Assembly (NCBI GenBank): GCA_945787595.1
Contig: CALZJV010000052.1
Location: forward strand, 1-49,055
DNA: 49,055 nt
Reading direction: 5' to 3'
Source of the DNA: an uncultured Desulfobacterales bacterium
GTDB lineage: Bacteria > Desulfobacterota > Desulfobacteria > Desulfobacterales > JAFDCJ01
A program made the position numbers and the translations under genes. Under the pieces are notes generated by a model. It worked only from the letters and a program-made list of their open reading frames with translations, was not told the origin of the DNA and made no database searches. Of this stretch, positions 33,174 to 39,949 are shown piece after piece (positions within the stretch are counted from its first letter, which is position 1; every line of letters starts with the position of its first letter).

Positions 33174-35614
33174 TGGCCGAACTGGAGGAAATCTACCACA
33201 ACCGCATCAAAGTTGATTTCACGATCATCGAAAAAAAGTATAGAGAACTTGCGAGTTGTGTTTCGCAGATCATTGACAACCTGATCAAGATGTGCCCGGC
33301 GCGCTATCTGAGCCTGCGGGATTATCTTAAGAAGTTCGATTTTTACATCCGCTTTATGCTAGCATCGCCGGAGTATGATTTTGCACCACCGTTCACTCTT
33401 TTATTGAAAGAGATACCAGCACAAGACTCCGGGTTGGTCGGCGGCAAAGCGTACAATTTAGCGATAATCGGCAGCGACTGTCAGTTACCCGTACCCGAGG
33501 GATTTGTTATAACCACGAATGCATACAATTATTTTATAGAGTTTAATAATCTCAGAAAGACGATCGATGAAAAACTATCGAAACTCGACATCCGCTCACC
33601 AGCGTTATTGGACGCCGTTTCCGATGAATTAACACAGGTTATTATAAATGCTCCCATACCTCCGGATATCACTGCGGCCGTCGAGCATGCATTTAACAAA
33701 CTCAAAACAGACAAGAGACCGGATCTCAAGGTGGCCGTTCGCAGCAGTGCCGTCGGTGAAGATACCCGATCCTCCTTTGCCGGTCAGTACAAAACGGTAT
33801 TAAACGTAAATGCCGATCAAGTTCTGAACGCCTACAAAGCAGTCATTGCCAGTAAATATACATCTCGGGCTCTTTACTACCGGATTAACTATGGTCTATC
33901 GGATGTTGACACGCCTATGGCGGTGCTGGTCCTTGAAATGATTCCCGCCCGGTCCAGTGGTGTTATCTACACCGGCGATCTTAAAGATGCGGAAGCTGAA
34001 GTTTTAAACATACATTCCATCTGGGGTCTGGGGGAATTGCTGGTCAGCGGGCAGATCACTCCGGATGTTATTAAAATAGAAAAGGGACAGCCTCCTAGAG
34101 TTGTGGATTCTAAAATTGGCAATAAATCCCATAAGCTTGTCTATTCTTCAAAACTGGGTTCTGAAATAGCTCCGGTAGCCAAAGATGAACAACGATCCAT
34201 TTCAATTAGCAGTGACGCAGCCTGCAAACTGGCGGACTGGGGCATAAAACTAGAGGCCTTCTACAAGGAGCCCCAGGATATCGAATGGTGTCAGGACGAA
34301 TACGGAACCTTATTCCTCCTGCAGTCAAGACCTTTAAATACAGACGAAATGCAGCCGACCGAATCCCTGGAATGCGAGTTCGAAGATATCGATAACCCTG
34401 TGCTGGTTTCCGGCGGGCAAAGCGCTTCGCCCGGAATCGGCATCGGCAAGGTGTACAAAGTGGGCAATGGAACGGACCTTGAAAATGTCCCCCAGAATGC
34501 GGTTCTGGTAGCCAGAAATGCCTCGACCCGTTATGTCAAGGTGTTAGATCGGCTGAGTGCTGTTGTGACTGACGTTGGGAGCGTCGCCGGGCATTTTTCC
34601 TCGGTTGCCCGGGAATTCGGAGTTCCGGCTCTGGTCAACACAGGAATTGCCACCGCTAAATTAGACAATGGCCGAAAGGTTACGGTCTATTCCGACGGCA
34701 ATATGGTTTATGACGGTATCGTGCAGTCGATGTTGGAAAGCCCCTGCGCGCACAGGAATTTACTGGAAAACAGTCCTTTCATACGCAAATTGCGATACGT
34801 GATGAATTTTATTTCGCCTTTGGAACTTATTGATCCCCATGCGAATAATTTCATGCCGGAAGGTTGTCGGTCCCTACACGACATTATCCGGTTTTCCCAT
34901 GAAATGGCCGTCCAGGAGATGTTTCAACTGGGAAACAAACGGGTAAGAAAGATAGGGGGTTCAAAACAACTTAATTATGATATTCCCATGCACTTTTATG
35001 TGTTGGATGTCGGAGGCGGTTTAAGCAATAGCTTAACAGATCAAAAAACTGTTAACTTCGAAGATATCACCAGCGTTCCTCTGAAAGCGGTATTGAAAGG
35101 CTTAGGCCATCCCGACATTCGTTGGGGAGAATTTACTCATTTTGACTGGGCGGAGCATGATAAAATCGTTATGAGCGGCGGCATCATCAGTCCCAAAGCC
35201 GCTATGTTTGCCAGTCATGCCGTTGTCTCCGATGATTACCTGAATCTGAACCTGCGCTTTGGCTACCATTTTGTCATCCTGGATTCCATCTGCAACGAGA
35301 CGCCGGCTGATAATTATGTTCTATTCAGATTTTCCGGCGGGGGAGCGGACATGTACAAGCGAACCCTGCGGGCCGATTTTCTCAACCAGGTCCTGCAACG
35401 CTTTGGCTTTGACGTCAACCGCAAAAGCGATCTTATCGACGCGCAACTGGAAGGAGAAAAAAAGAAAACCATCGAGGATAAACTTGATATGGTCGGCCGT
35501 CTGCTGGGCGCCACGCGATTGATGGACATGTACCTCAAGGATGAGTCCATGGTGGAAGGTTTTGTGGAAGATTTTATGAATGGCAGGTACCATTTTGCAA
35601 CGATTGAAGATTGA
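33173..35614 (+). CDS. PEP-synthase/PPDK-like phosphotransferase with novel C-terminal domain
   Basis: An 813-residue protein. Residues 1-80 are helical. Residues about 85-390 form the PPDK/PEP-synthase ATP-binding domain: DSGLVGGKAYNLAII, PVPEGFVITTNAY, VRSSAVGEDTRSSFAGQ (about 189) and LQSRPL (383-388). Residues 400-520 form the swivelling phospho-His domain, with His474 in VAGHFSSVAREFGVPALV. The PEP/pyruvate TIM barrel that normally follows is missing. Instead there are about 270 residues of an unrecognised domain (RKLRYVMNFISPLELIDPHA to the end). The layout is like rifampin phosphotransferase: ATP to His to an unknown acceptor. It lies with CBS sensors upstream and a phosphatase downstream. 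Confidence 0.88.
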   Translation: MAELEEIYHNRIKVDFTIIEKKYRELASCVSQIIDNLIKMCPARYLSLRDYLKKFDFYIRFMLASPEYDFAPPFTLLLKEIPAQDSGLVGGKAYNLAIIGSDCQLPVPEGFVITTNAYNYFIEFNNLRKTIDEKLSKLDIRSPALLDAVSDELTQVIINAPIPPDITAAVEHAFNKLKTDKRPDLKVAVRSSAVGEDTRSSFAGQYKTVLNVNADQVLNAYKAVIASKYTSRALYYRINYGLSDVDTPMAVLVLEMIPARSSGVIYTGDLKDAEAEVLNIHSIWGLGELLVSGQITPDVIKIEKGQPPRVVDSKIGNKSHKLVYSSKLGSEIAPVAKDEQRSISISSDAACKLADWGIKLEAFYKEPQDIEWCQDEYGTLFLLQSRPLNTDEMQPTESLECEFEDIDNPVLVSGGQSASPGIGIGKVYKVGNGTDLENVPQNAVLVARNASTRYVKVLDRLSAVVTDVGSVAGHFSSVAREFGVPALVNTGIATAKLDNGRKVTVYSDGNMVYDGIVQSMLESPCAHRNLLENSPFIRKLRYVMNFISPLELIDPHANNFMPEGCRSLHDIIRFSHEMAVQEMFQLGNKRVRKIGGSKQLNYDIPMHFYVLDVGGGLSNSLTDQKTVNFEDITSVPLKAVLKGLGHPDIRWGEFTHFDWAEHDKIVMSGGIISPKAAMFASHAVVSDDYLNLNLRFGYHFVILDSICNETPADNYVLFRFSGGGADMYKRTLRADFLNQVLQRFGFDVNRKSDLIDAQLEGEKKKTIEDKLDMVGRLLGATRLMDMYLKDESMVEGFVEDFMNGRYHFATIED

Positions 35615-35861
35615 AGATTTTATATTGAATATTGGATGTATTCTATCAATTAATCTTCACTTTTCCTTTAACTCAATTGCCAGTATTGTGTAAACGGTTG
35701 GTGAAGAATTGAGTGCCTATTCGCCTCCTACCGAAAGACTATAAGCACTAAAATTGAAGCTCCCTGCAGTAAGCGGATGGCGTATTCAAAAGGTCATAAT
35801 AAAATCGACAGTATTCCTTAAATATTCAATATTCAATATTCAATAGACAATCAGGAACCTC

Positions 35862-36332
35862 ATGTCCGACTACCAACTTACATGGATAACCGACCACCTA
35901 GCCGTAGGCTATGCGCCCATGTCATATACAGATCTTGACTCAATCAAGGCCAAAGGGATCGATGCCATTGTTAATCTATGTGGTGAGTTTTGTGATTTGC
36001 ACGAAATTGAGGAAAAAGCCGGCTTTGAAGTTTTCTACCTGCCCATCCCCGACGAATGCGCTCCGGATATGGAGGAAATGGAAAAGGCGTTGGCCTGGCT
36101 GGATGAAGCCATCTATCTGGGAAAAAAAATTTTAGTTCACTGCCGACATGGCATCGGCCGCACCGGCACCTTTGTGACTTCCTACCTGCTCAGAAAAGGG
36201 CTGGGATTGAAAGTTGCAGAAAAAAGGCTGAAAGGCACCCGCGCCAATCCGACTAACTACAGCCAGTGGAAATTATTGAAGAAATACAGCAAGAAATCAG
36301 GGATACTTAAAATCAAACAAAAATGTCGTTGA
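35862..36332 (+). CDS. Dual-specificity/tyrosine phosphatase-like protein
   Basis: A 156-residue protein with the complete cysteine-phosphatase loop HCRHGIGRTG (Cys94, Arg100) and the general acid Asp64 in PIPDECAPD. LAVGYAPMSYTDLDSIKAKG at the N-terminus and NPTNYSQWKLL at the end fit atypical DUSP/PRL-like phosphatases. It hydrolyses phosphoprotein or phosphoinositide-like esters through a cysteinyl-phosphate. Following the phosphotransferase-like gene in the same direction, it could reverse that reaction; this is inference. The 247-base gap before it contains TATTCAAT repeats. Confidence 0.9.
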   Translation: MSDYQLTWITDHLAVGYAPMSYTDLDSIKAKGIDAIVNLCGEFCDLHEIEEKAGFEVFYLPIPDECAPDMEEMEKALAWLDEAIYLGKKILVHCRHGIGRTGTFVTSYLLRKGLGLKVAEKRLKGTRANPTNYSQWKLLKKYSKKSGILKIKQKCR

Positions 36333-36927
36333 TTTAAGTACCTATTTTGCAGAGTATGAGGCCCTGGTTCACAGAGTCGATGAAAACCTTCAGACTGTCA
36401 AGAACTCCTATCCGCAGGCCTTAAGTTGCGGCGCCGAGAGGGATGACTGCTGCTATCGTTATATTGATCTGGATTTGATAGAAGCGATTTATTTGAGCAA
36501 CACAATGAACCGTTTGCTGGGGAGCGAATTCAGAAAACGCGCGATTCACGCTGCGGTCGAAAACGTCCAAATGACAAAAAAAATGATAGCCCGATTAAAA
36601 CAAGGAGACGACGGCATCGAAGCGAACAAAGAGGCGCTGATGGAAGCTTACGCCGGCGAAAGAATACTGTGTGCATTAAACAACAAGCACCGGTGTTCAC
36701 TCTACAACTATCGGCCGATTAGCTGCAGATTGAACGGCCTTCCCGCCGGAGTAATTGACCAAAGTCTGATTGCTCCAACGTTGCGGGATCTGTCCCGCAA
36801 CGTTTTCTTCTCATTTTCGGGATCCTTCCTTGACGAGGGAAGTCTGTCCTTTTCCCTGTCTGACGCGGTTTCGGGAAAATTTGTCCAGGAATATTTTTAC
36901 TACCTGGCGAATCTTCGGAAGGAATGA
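36323..36927 (+). CDS. YkgJ-family cysteine-cluster protein, apparent 5' frameshift
   Basis: The frame open from 36289 to 36927 encodes a YkgJ/UPF0153-type protein: SCGAERDDCCYRYIDLDLIE (36424-36483) and CALNNKHRCSLYNYRPISCRL (about 36670-36729) carry the cysteine cluster that binds a metal or Fe-S centre. No ATG, GTG or TTG precedes the first cysteines in this frame. An ATG at 36323, within the end of the phosphatase gene, would give MS(V)DLSTYFAEYEALV if one base were restored at 36326-36328. The only in-frame start, TTG 36475, would cut off the first cysteines. A one-base loss near the start is the simplest reading. Confidence 0.65.
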
Positions 36928-36934
36928 AAGGGCG

Positions 36935-37340
36935 AAGCGCAAAGAGCATAGTGCATGGCGCATAGGGCATGGGGAGCGAAGAACATGGGGTGAAGAAAAG
37001 CTGAAAGCTCAAGGCTCAAAGGAAGAACTAAGGGTTGAGTACGGAGAAAAAGGCAGCGAGCGCAGAGTCCAAAATATCTCAAAGCTCAAAGTTTTGAGGA
37101 GTTCAGATCATTACAATGCGCTTCATATGGCATTAGTTACATTTGGGCGACTTTTTGAGGCCTTACTCATTGAGCCGATTTCTTTACCGCTTGCTTTAAA
37201 ATGCTGAACAACAAAATTCACCGCCTATTTCCAAACTATATAAAATCGCTCCCCAAACTTTTCGCTTTGAGCTTTCAGCTTTGGGCCATCTCCCCTCCGC
37301 TCTATGCTCTATGCTCTATGCTCTATGCGCCATGCGCTGT
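36935..37340. repeat. Composite long inverted repeat flanking 220 bases
   Basis: The left arm (36935-37033: CATAGTGCATGGCGCATAGG, AAAGCTGAAAGCTCAAGGC) pairs with the right arm (37260-37340: TTTGAGCTTTCAGCTTTGG, CTATGCGCCATGCGCTG). The centre shows no gene. The 416-base gap between the YkgJ gene and the receiver gene is filled by this element. Confidence 0.6.
37300..37327. repeat. Tandem heptamer CTCTATG x4
   Basis: Four perfect copies of CTCTATG, followed by a CGCCATG variant at 37328-37334, inside the right arm of the composite repeat. It is prone to length change by slippage. Confidence 0.85.
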
Positions 37341-37342
37341 TT

Positions 37343-37705
37343 TCAGCCACCTGCCAGCACCCTGGCAACCTTCTCTTCCAATTCGTCGAGGTCTATCGGT
37401 TTAACGCAGTACTCGGTTGCCCCCAGCTTTAACGCCGCCTGTGCCGTCTCCAGGGTGGGGTATCCTGTAAGCATAATGGCGCGCATGGAAGGTGTTATTT
37501 TCTTTAACTCCTCCAAGACTTCGATACCACTTATCTTTTTCAATTTGATATCCAGGATGGCCAGATCCACAGGATGGGTGCGGGCATATTTCAGCGCTTC
37601 TTCCTCTTCAGTAAATCCGGCCACTTCATGGCCCGTCACTTTTAGGATCCTTTTTATAAGATTGACGGCGTCCAACACATCATCCAACACCAACACTTTA
37701 GCCAT
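37343..37705 (-). CDS. Stand-alone response-regulator receiver domain
   Basis: A 120-residue CheY-like protein. The acidic pair Asp8/Asp9, phospho-acceptor Asp52 (LAILDIKL), Thr80 (IMLTGYP) and Lys102 (VKPID) are all present. There is no output domain. AGGAG precedes the ATG. It is the last gene of the minus-strand redox block, 37 bases after the iron-sulfur protein gene, so its partner kinase is probably encoded elsewhere. Confidence 0.93.
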   Translation of the reverse strand: MAKVLVLDDVLDAVNLIKRILKVTGHEVAGFTEEEEALKYARTHPVDLAILDIKLKKISGIEVLEELKKITPSMRAIMLTGYPTLETAQAALKLGATEYCVKPIDLDELEEKVARVLAGG

Positions 37706-37741
37706 TTTATTTCTCCTGAACCGAAGGCATTTTTCATTCAG

Positions 37742-38503
37742 CTATTGTTGTGCCCTTTCGCTAAAAGACCTTATGCGGTCCGAGAAGAGTTTAGCACATG
37801 TTGAGCAATAGTTATGGGGGGACTTAACTTCCGTGTGAGAGGAAGTTCTTTTGTGAATATGTTCCAGAAATTTCGGGGTTGCATATAGTTTCCCACAGCC
37901 CTCACATCTTTCCAGAGGATGCCTTCCGATGACCTCGTCCCGGATTTTGATCGTTCTGATGTTCTCATGGTCTTCAACCATAATCACATCCGTCGGACAG
38001 ATATTCGCGCAAGTTCCGCATCCTATGCAGAGACCCTCAATCGGCACGACAAAATTCACGCCATCCCTTTTTTCCAGTTTAAGCGCACCGGGTCCTACAA
38101 TTTCTTTGCAGACCCGGATGCACAGGCGACAGCGAATACATCCATCGGGCGGTGGTCCCGGATCAATACCGTAGGATTTGGCAAGTGCAATAATAGTTTT
38201 GGCCTGGGGTGCCATTTGCAGCAGATTCTTAAAAGCTCTGGTTCTGGCTCTGTTAACCGCCTCACTATCGGTTTTTACCATCATCCCATTTTTCACCTTC
38301 AAAATACAGGACAGCATTGTGATCTGTCTGCCGCTGGACCGCCCGGGCACCTCCACAGCACACAACCGGCAAGACCCGGAAGGCCTTAGAGATGGATGAT
38401 AACAAAGGGTTGGAATTCGAAGGCCATTGGCCCTGGCCACCTGAAGTACGGTCATACCCTTTTCCGCATCGTACTCTTTTTCATCAATGGTGATCTTAAC
38501 CAT
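37742..38503 (-). CDS. NuoG/HydA-type iron-sulfur protein (2Fe-2S plus two 4Fe-4S)
   Basis: A 253-residue protein. An N-terminal 2Fe-2S ferredoxin domain has Cys34, Cys45, Cys48 and Cys66 (PTLCYHPSLRPSGSCRLCAV). Two 4Fe-4S clusters follow: Cys122/125/128/132 (GCIRCRLCIRVC) and Cys159/162/165/169 (CIGCGTCANICP). A C-terminal zinc-ribbon-like set has Cys200/203/233/236. The His-ligated cluster segment of NuoG is not seen. It matches the electron-input end of NuoG, NAD-reducing hydrogenases and NAD-linked formate dehydrogenases, so it could link the GltD-like flavoprotein to the molybdoenzyme. Cytoplasmic. Confidence 0.9.
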   Translation of the reverse strand: MVKITIDEKEYDAEKGMTVLQVARANGLRIPTLCYHPSLRPSGSCRLCAVEVPGRSSGRQITMLSCILKVKNGMMVKTDSEAVNRARTRAFKNLLQMAPQAKTIIALAKSYGIDPGPPPDGCIRCRLCIRVCKEIVGPGALKLEKRDGVNFVVPIEGLCIGCGTCANICPTDVIMVEDHENIRTIKIRDEVIGRHPLERCEGCGKLYATPKFLEHIHKRTSSHTEVKSPHNYCSTCAKLFSDRIRSFSERAQQ

Positions 38504-38555
38504 ATCAAATCCTTATTCTAATTAGTGGTTGAACAAAAACCAGGCTAATTTAGAT

Positions 38556-38664
38556 TTGTTGGGTTTCGCCCTTTGAGATGATGTTCCGGTAAATGCATAA
38601 TTTCCGTAGGTTGGGTAGAGGTACGAAACCCAACATAAACAATCAGGCTTTACCCAACCTACCG
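38556..38664. repeat. GTTGGGTTTCG / CGTAGGTTGGGT repeat array
   Basis: TTGTTGGGTTTCG (38556-38568) pairs with CGAAACCCAACA (38624-38635). CGTAGGTTGGGTA (38605-38617) pairs with TACCCAACCTACCG (38651-38664). The two pairings interlock. Closely similar words occur as dispersed repeats in many unrelated bacteria. Confidence 0.7.
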
Positions 38665-38752
38665 AAACCCGGGCTTTTCGTTCAGCACTAGTCAACATAT
38701 CCAATATATAGGACTAAGAATTCTGTATCCCTCATCAGGATAGTACGCCCGG

Positions 38753-39202
38753 TTAATCCTGCCCAGCCTCGTGCAGGTCGGCTATATAGTCTTTCAATTG
38801 ATCAATCTCGTCGCTAAGCACTCCGATGCGATACTCCATCAAGTCCTTTAGCGTCAGCATTCCGACAATTCTCTTCTCTTCCATCACCGGCAAGTGCGTG
38901 ATATCGGCTTTAATCATTCTGCCCATCACAGCAACGACGGCATCTTGGGGTTCGGCTACCATCAAGTCGCGCGTTATAGCATTTTCCAGGATAATTTCGG
39001 AAAACGCCGTCGCCTTATTCCTCAGATAAGTACGGAAAACATCTTTTTCGCTGAAGATGCCTGCCGGCTGATCATTTTCGGTTACGAGCAGCGCACTGAC
39101 TTTGCCGCTGGCCATCAGACAGATGGCATCGTCAACGGTTTGATTGCTCGCGATTGTAAGCATCGTTCGGGCTTTATCCTTTAACAGGGCGAGCACTTCC
39201 AA
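38753..39202 (-). CDS. Two-CBS-domain protein
   Basis: A 149-residue single Bateman module: LTIASNQTVDDAICLMASGKVSALLVTENDQPAGIFSEKDVFRTYL and TRDLMVAEPQDAVVAVMGRMIKADITHLPVMEEKRIVGMLTLKDLM, ending in an acidic helical tail. It probably binds an adenine nucleotide or NAD-type ligand. It sits between genes of the redox block on the same strand and may tune that system; the ligand cannot be predicted. Confidence 0.88.
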   Translation of the reverse strand: MEVLALLKDKARTMLTIASNQTVDDAICLMASGKVSALLVTENDQPAGIFSEKDVFRTYLRNKATAFSEIILENAITRDLMVAEPQDAVVAVMGRMIKADITHLPVMEEKRIVGMLTLKDLMEYRIGVLSDEIDQLKDYIADLHEAGQD

Positions 39203-39345
39203 CGAGTCGGCCCTCCATCATTTCTATAGATTCGTCCGAGTATTAGCTTGAACTTAGGGTGATGAGATTCGCGTAAAACGTGGTCTTAAACTTTCATCCC
39301 ATTTTTGTTCCATTAAATCAGCTTTCTGGGGAAAATTATAAGGAC

Positions 39346-39558
39346 TTAGTCATCCAGGCGCCGGAGACAATCCTGGGGAAAGCGGTGGGTACCTTTACCT
39401 TCCAGGCTCACCTCCACCAGGGCATCCGGATCGTTGATGGTGGTATCCGGATCGGTTATGATGCCGTGCAGTCCGATGAATTCATCCATGTAGCTTTCCC
39501 AGCTTTCATCTTCCGATTTTTTATATATTTCTACCTTCTGGCCGTGGCGAAAAACCAT
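39346..39558 (-). CDS. Small SH3-like hypothetical protein
   Basis: A 70-residue protein that begins MVFRHGQKVEIYKK and continues with beta-strand-forming segments (GLHGIITDPDT, ALVEVSLEGKG, THRFPQDCLRRL) suggestive of a small SH3-like barrel. AAGGAGGG lies 6 bases before the ATG, which makes translation convincing. The function is unknown. Confidence 0.75.
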   Translation of the reverse strand: MVFRHGQKVEIYKKSEDESWESYMDEFIGLHGIITDPDTTINDPDALVEVSLEGKGTHRFPQDCLRRLDD

Positions 39559-39949
39559 TGAAGCCCTCCTTTTTTGGGCCTAATATCAGCTTTGGATCGT
39601 TTAGATCGTTTGGTAGGCCTTCGGCCGTTGGAGGAACGCTTCGCTTTAGGTTGAAGGTTTGAGGCAGACGCTTCGCGGATTGAGGCCTGAAGTCGGAATT
39701 CAGCAGATTTAATCTGCACTTGCTGACCTCTGGTCTCCGCCCCTCCATCTTCCGTAGTCTATCGCCCTAGCGAAGCGATATTCCCTCTTCCATCGGTCTT
39801 CCCTAATCCCTTAATCCGTAATCCTTATCCTTCGCGCCTTCAGCCTTGAGCTTCCAGCTTTCAGCTTTGAGCCTTCAGCTTCCCAGCTTTCCATCTTCCC
39901 CGTTTCCAAACTTCTGCTTCTCTTTGCCCTCTGCGCTATGCCCCAAGCT
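39559..39949. repeat. 391-base gap filled with repeat words
   Basis: No gene is seen. It holds tandem GATCGTTT(A/G) at about 39596-39613, repeated GAACGCTTCGC/GACGCTTCGCGG words, the palindrome GCAGATT-T-AATCTGC (39703-39717), and from 39835 the CAGCTTTCAGCTTTGAGCC and GCTCTATGCCCTATGCCCC words shared with 36935-37340 and 29705-29750. Confidence 0.55.

Noticed and set aside
36770..37207. 145-codon + strand ORF across the YkgJ end and composite repeat
   Set aside because: Its sequence is translated repeat DNA (AKRKEHSAWRIGHGE) and overlaps a better frame.
37300..37334. CRISPR-like short repeat array
   Set aside because: Units are 7 bases and directly abutting, with no spacers, and no cas gene is present.
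37281..37811. 176-codon + strand ORF
   Set aside because: Antisense to the receiver-domain gene and starts within the CTCTATG repeat.
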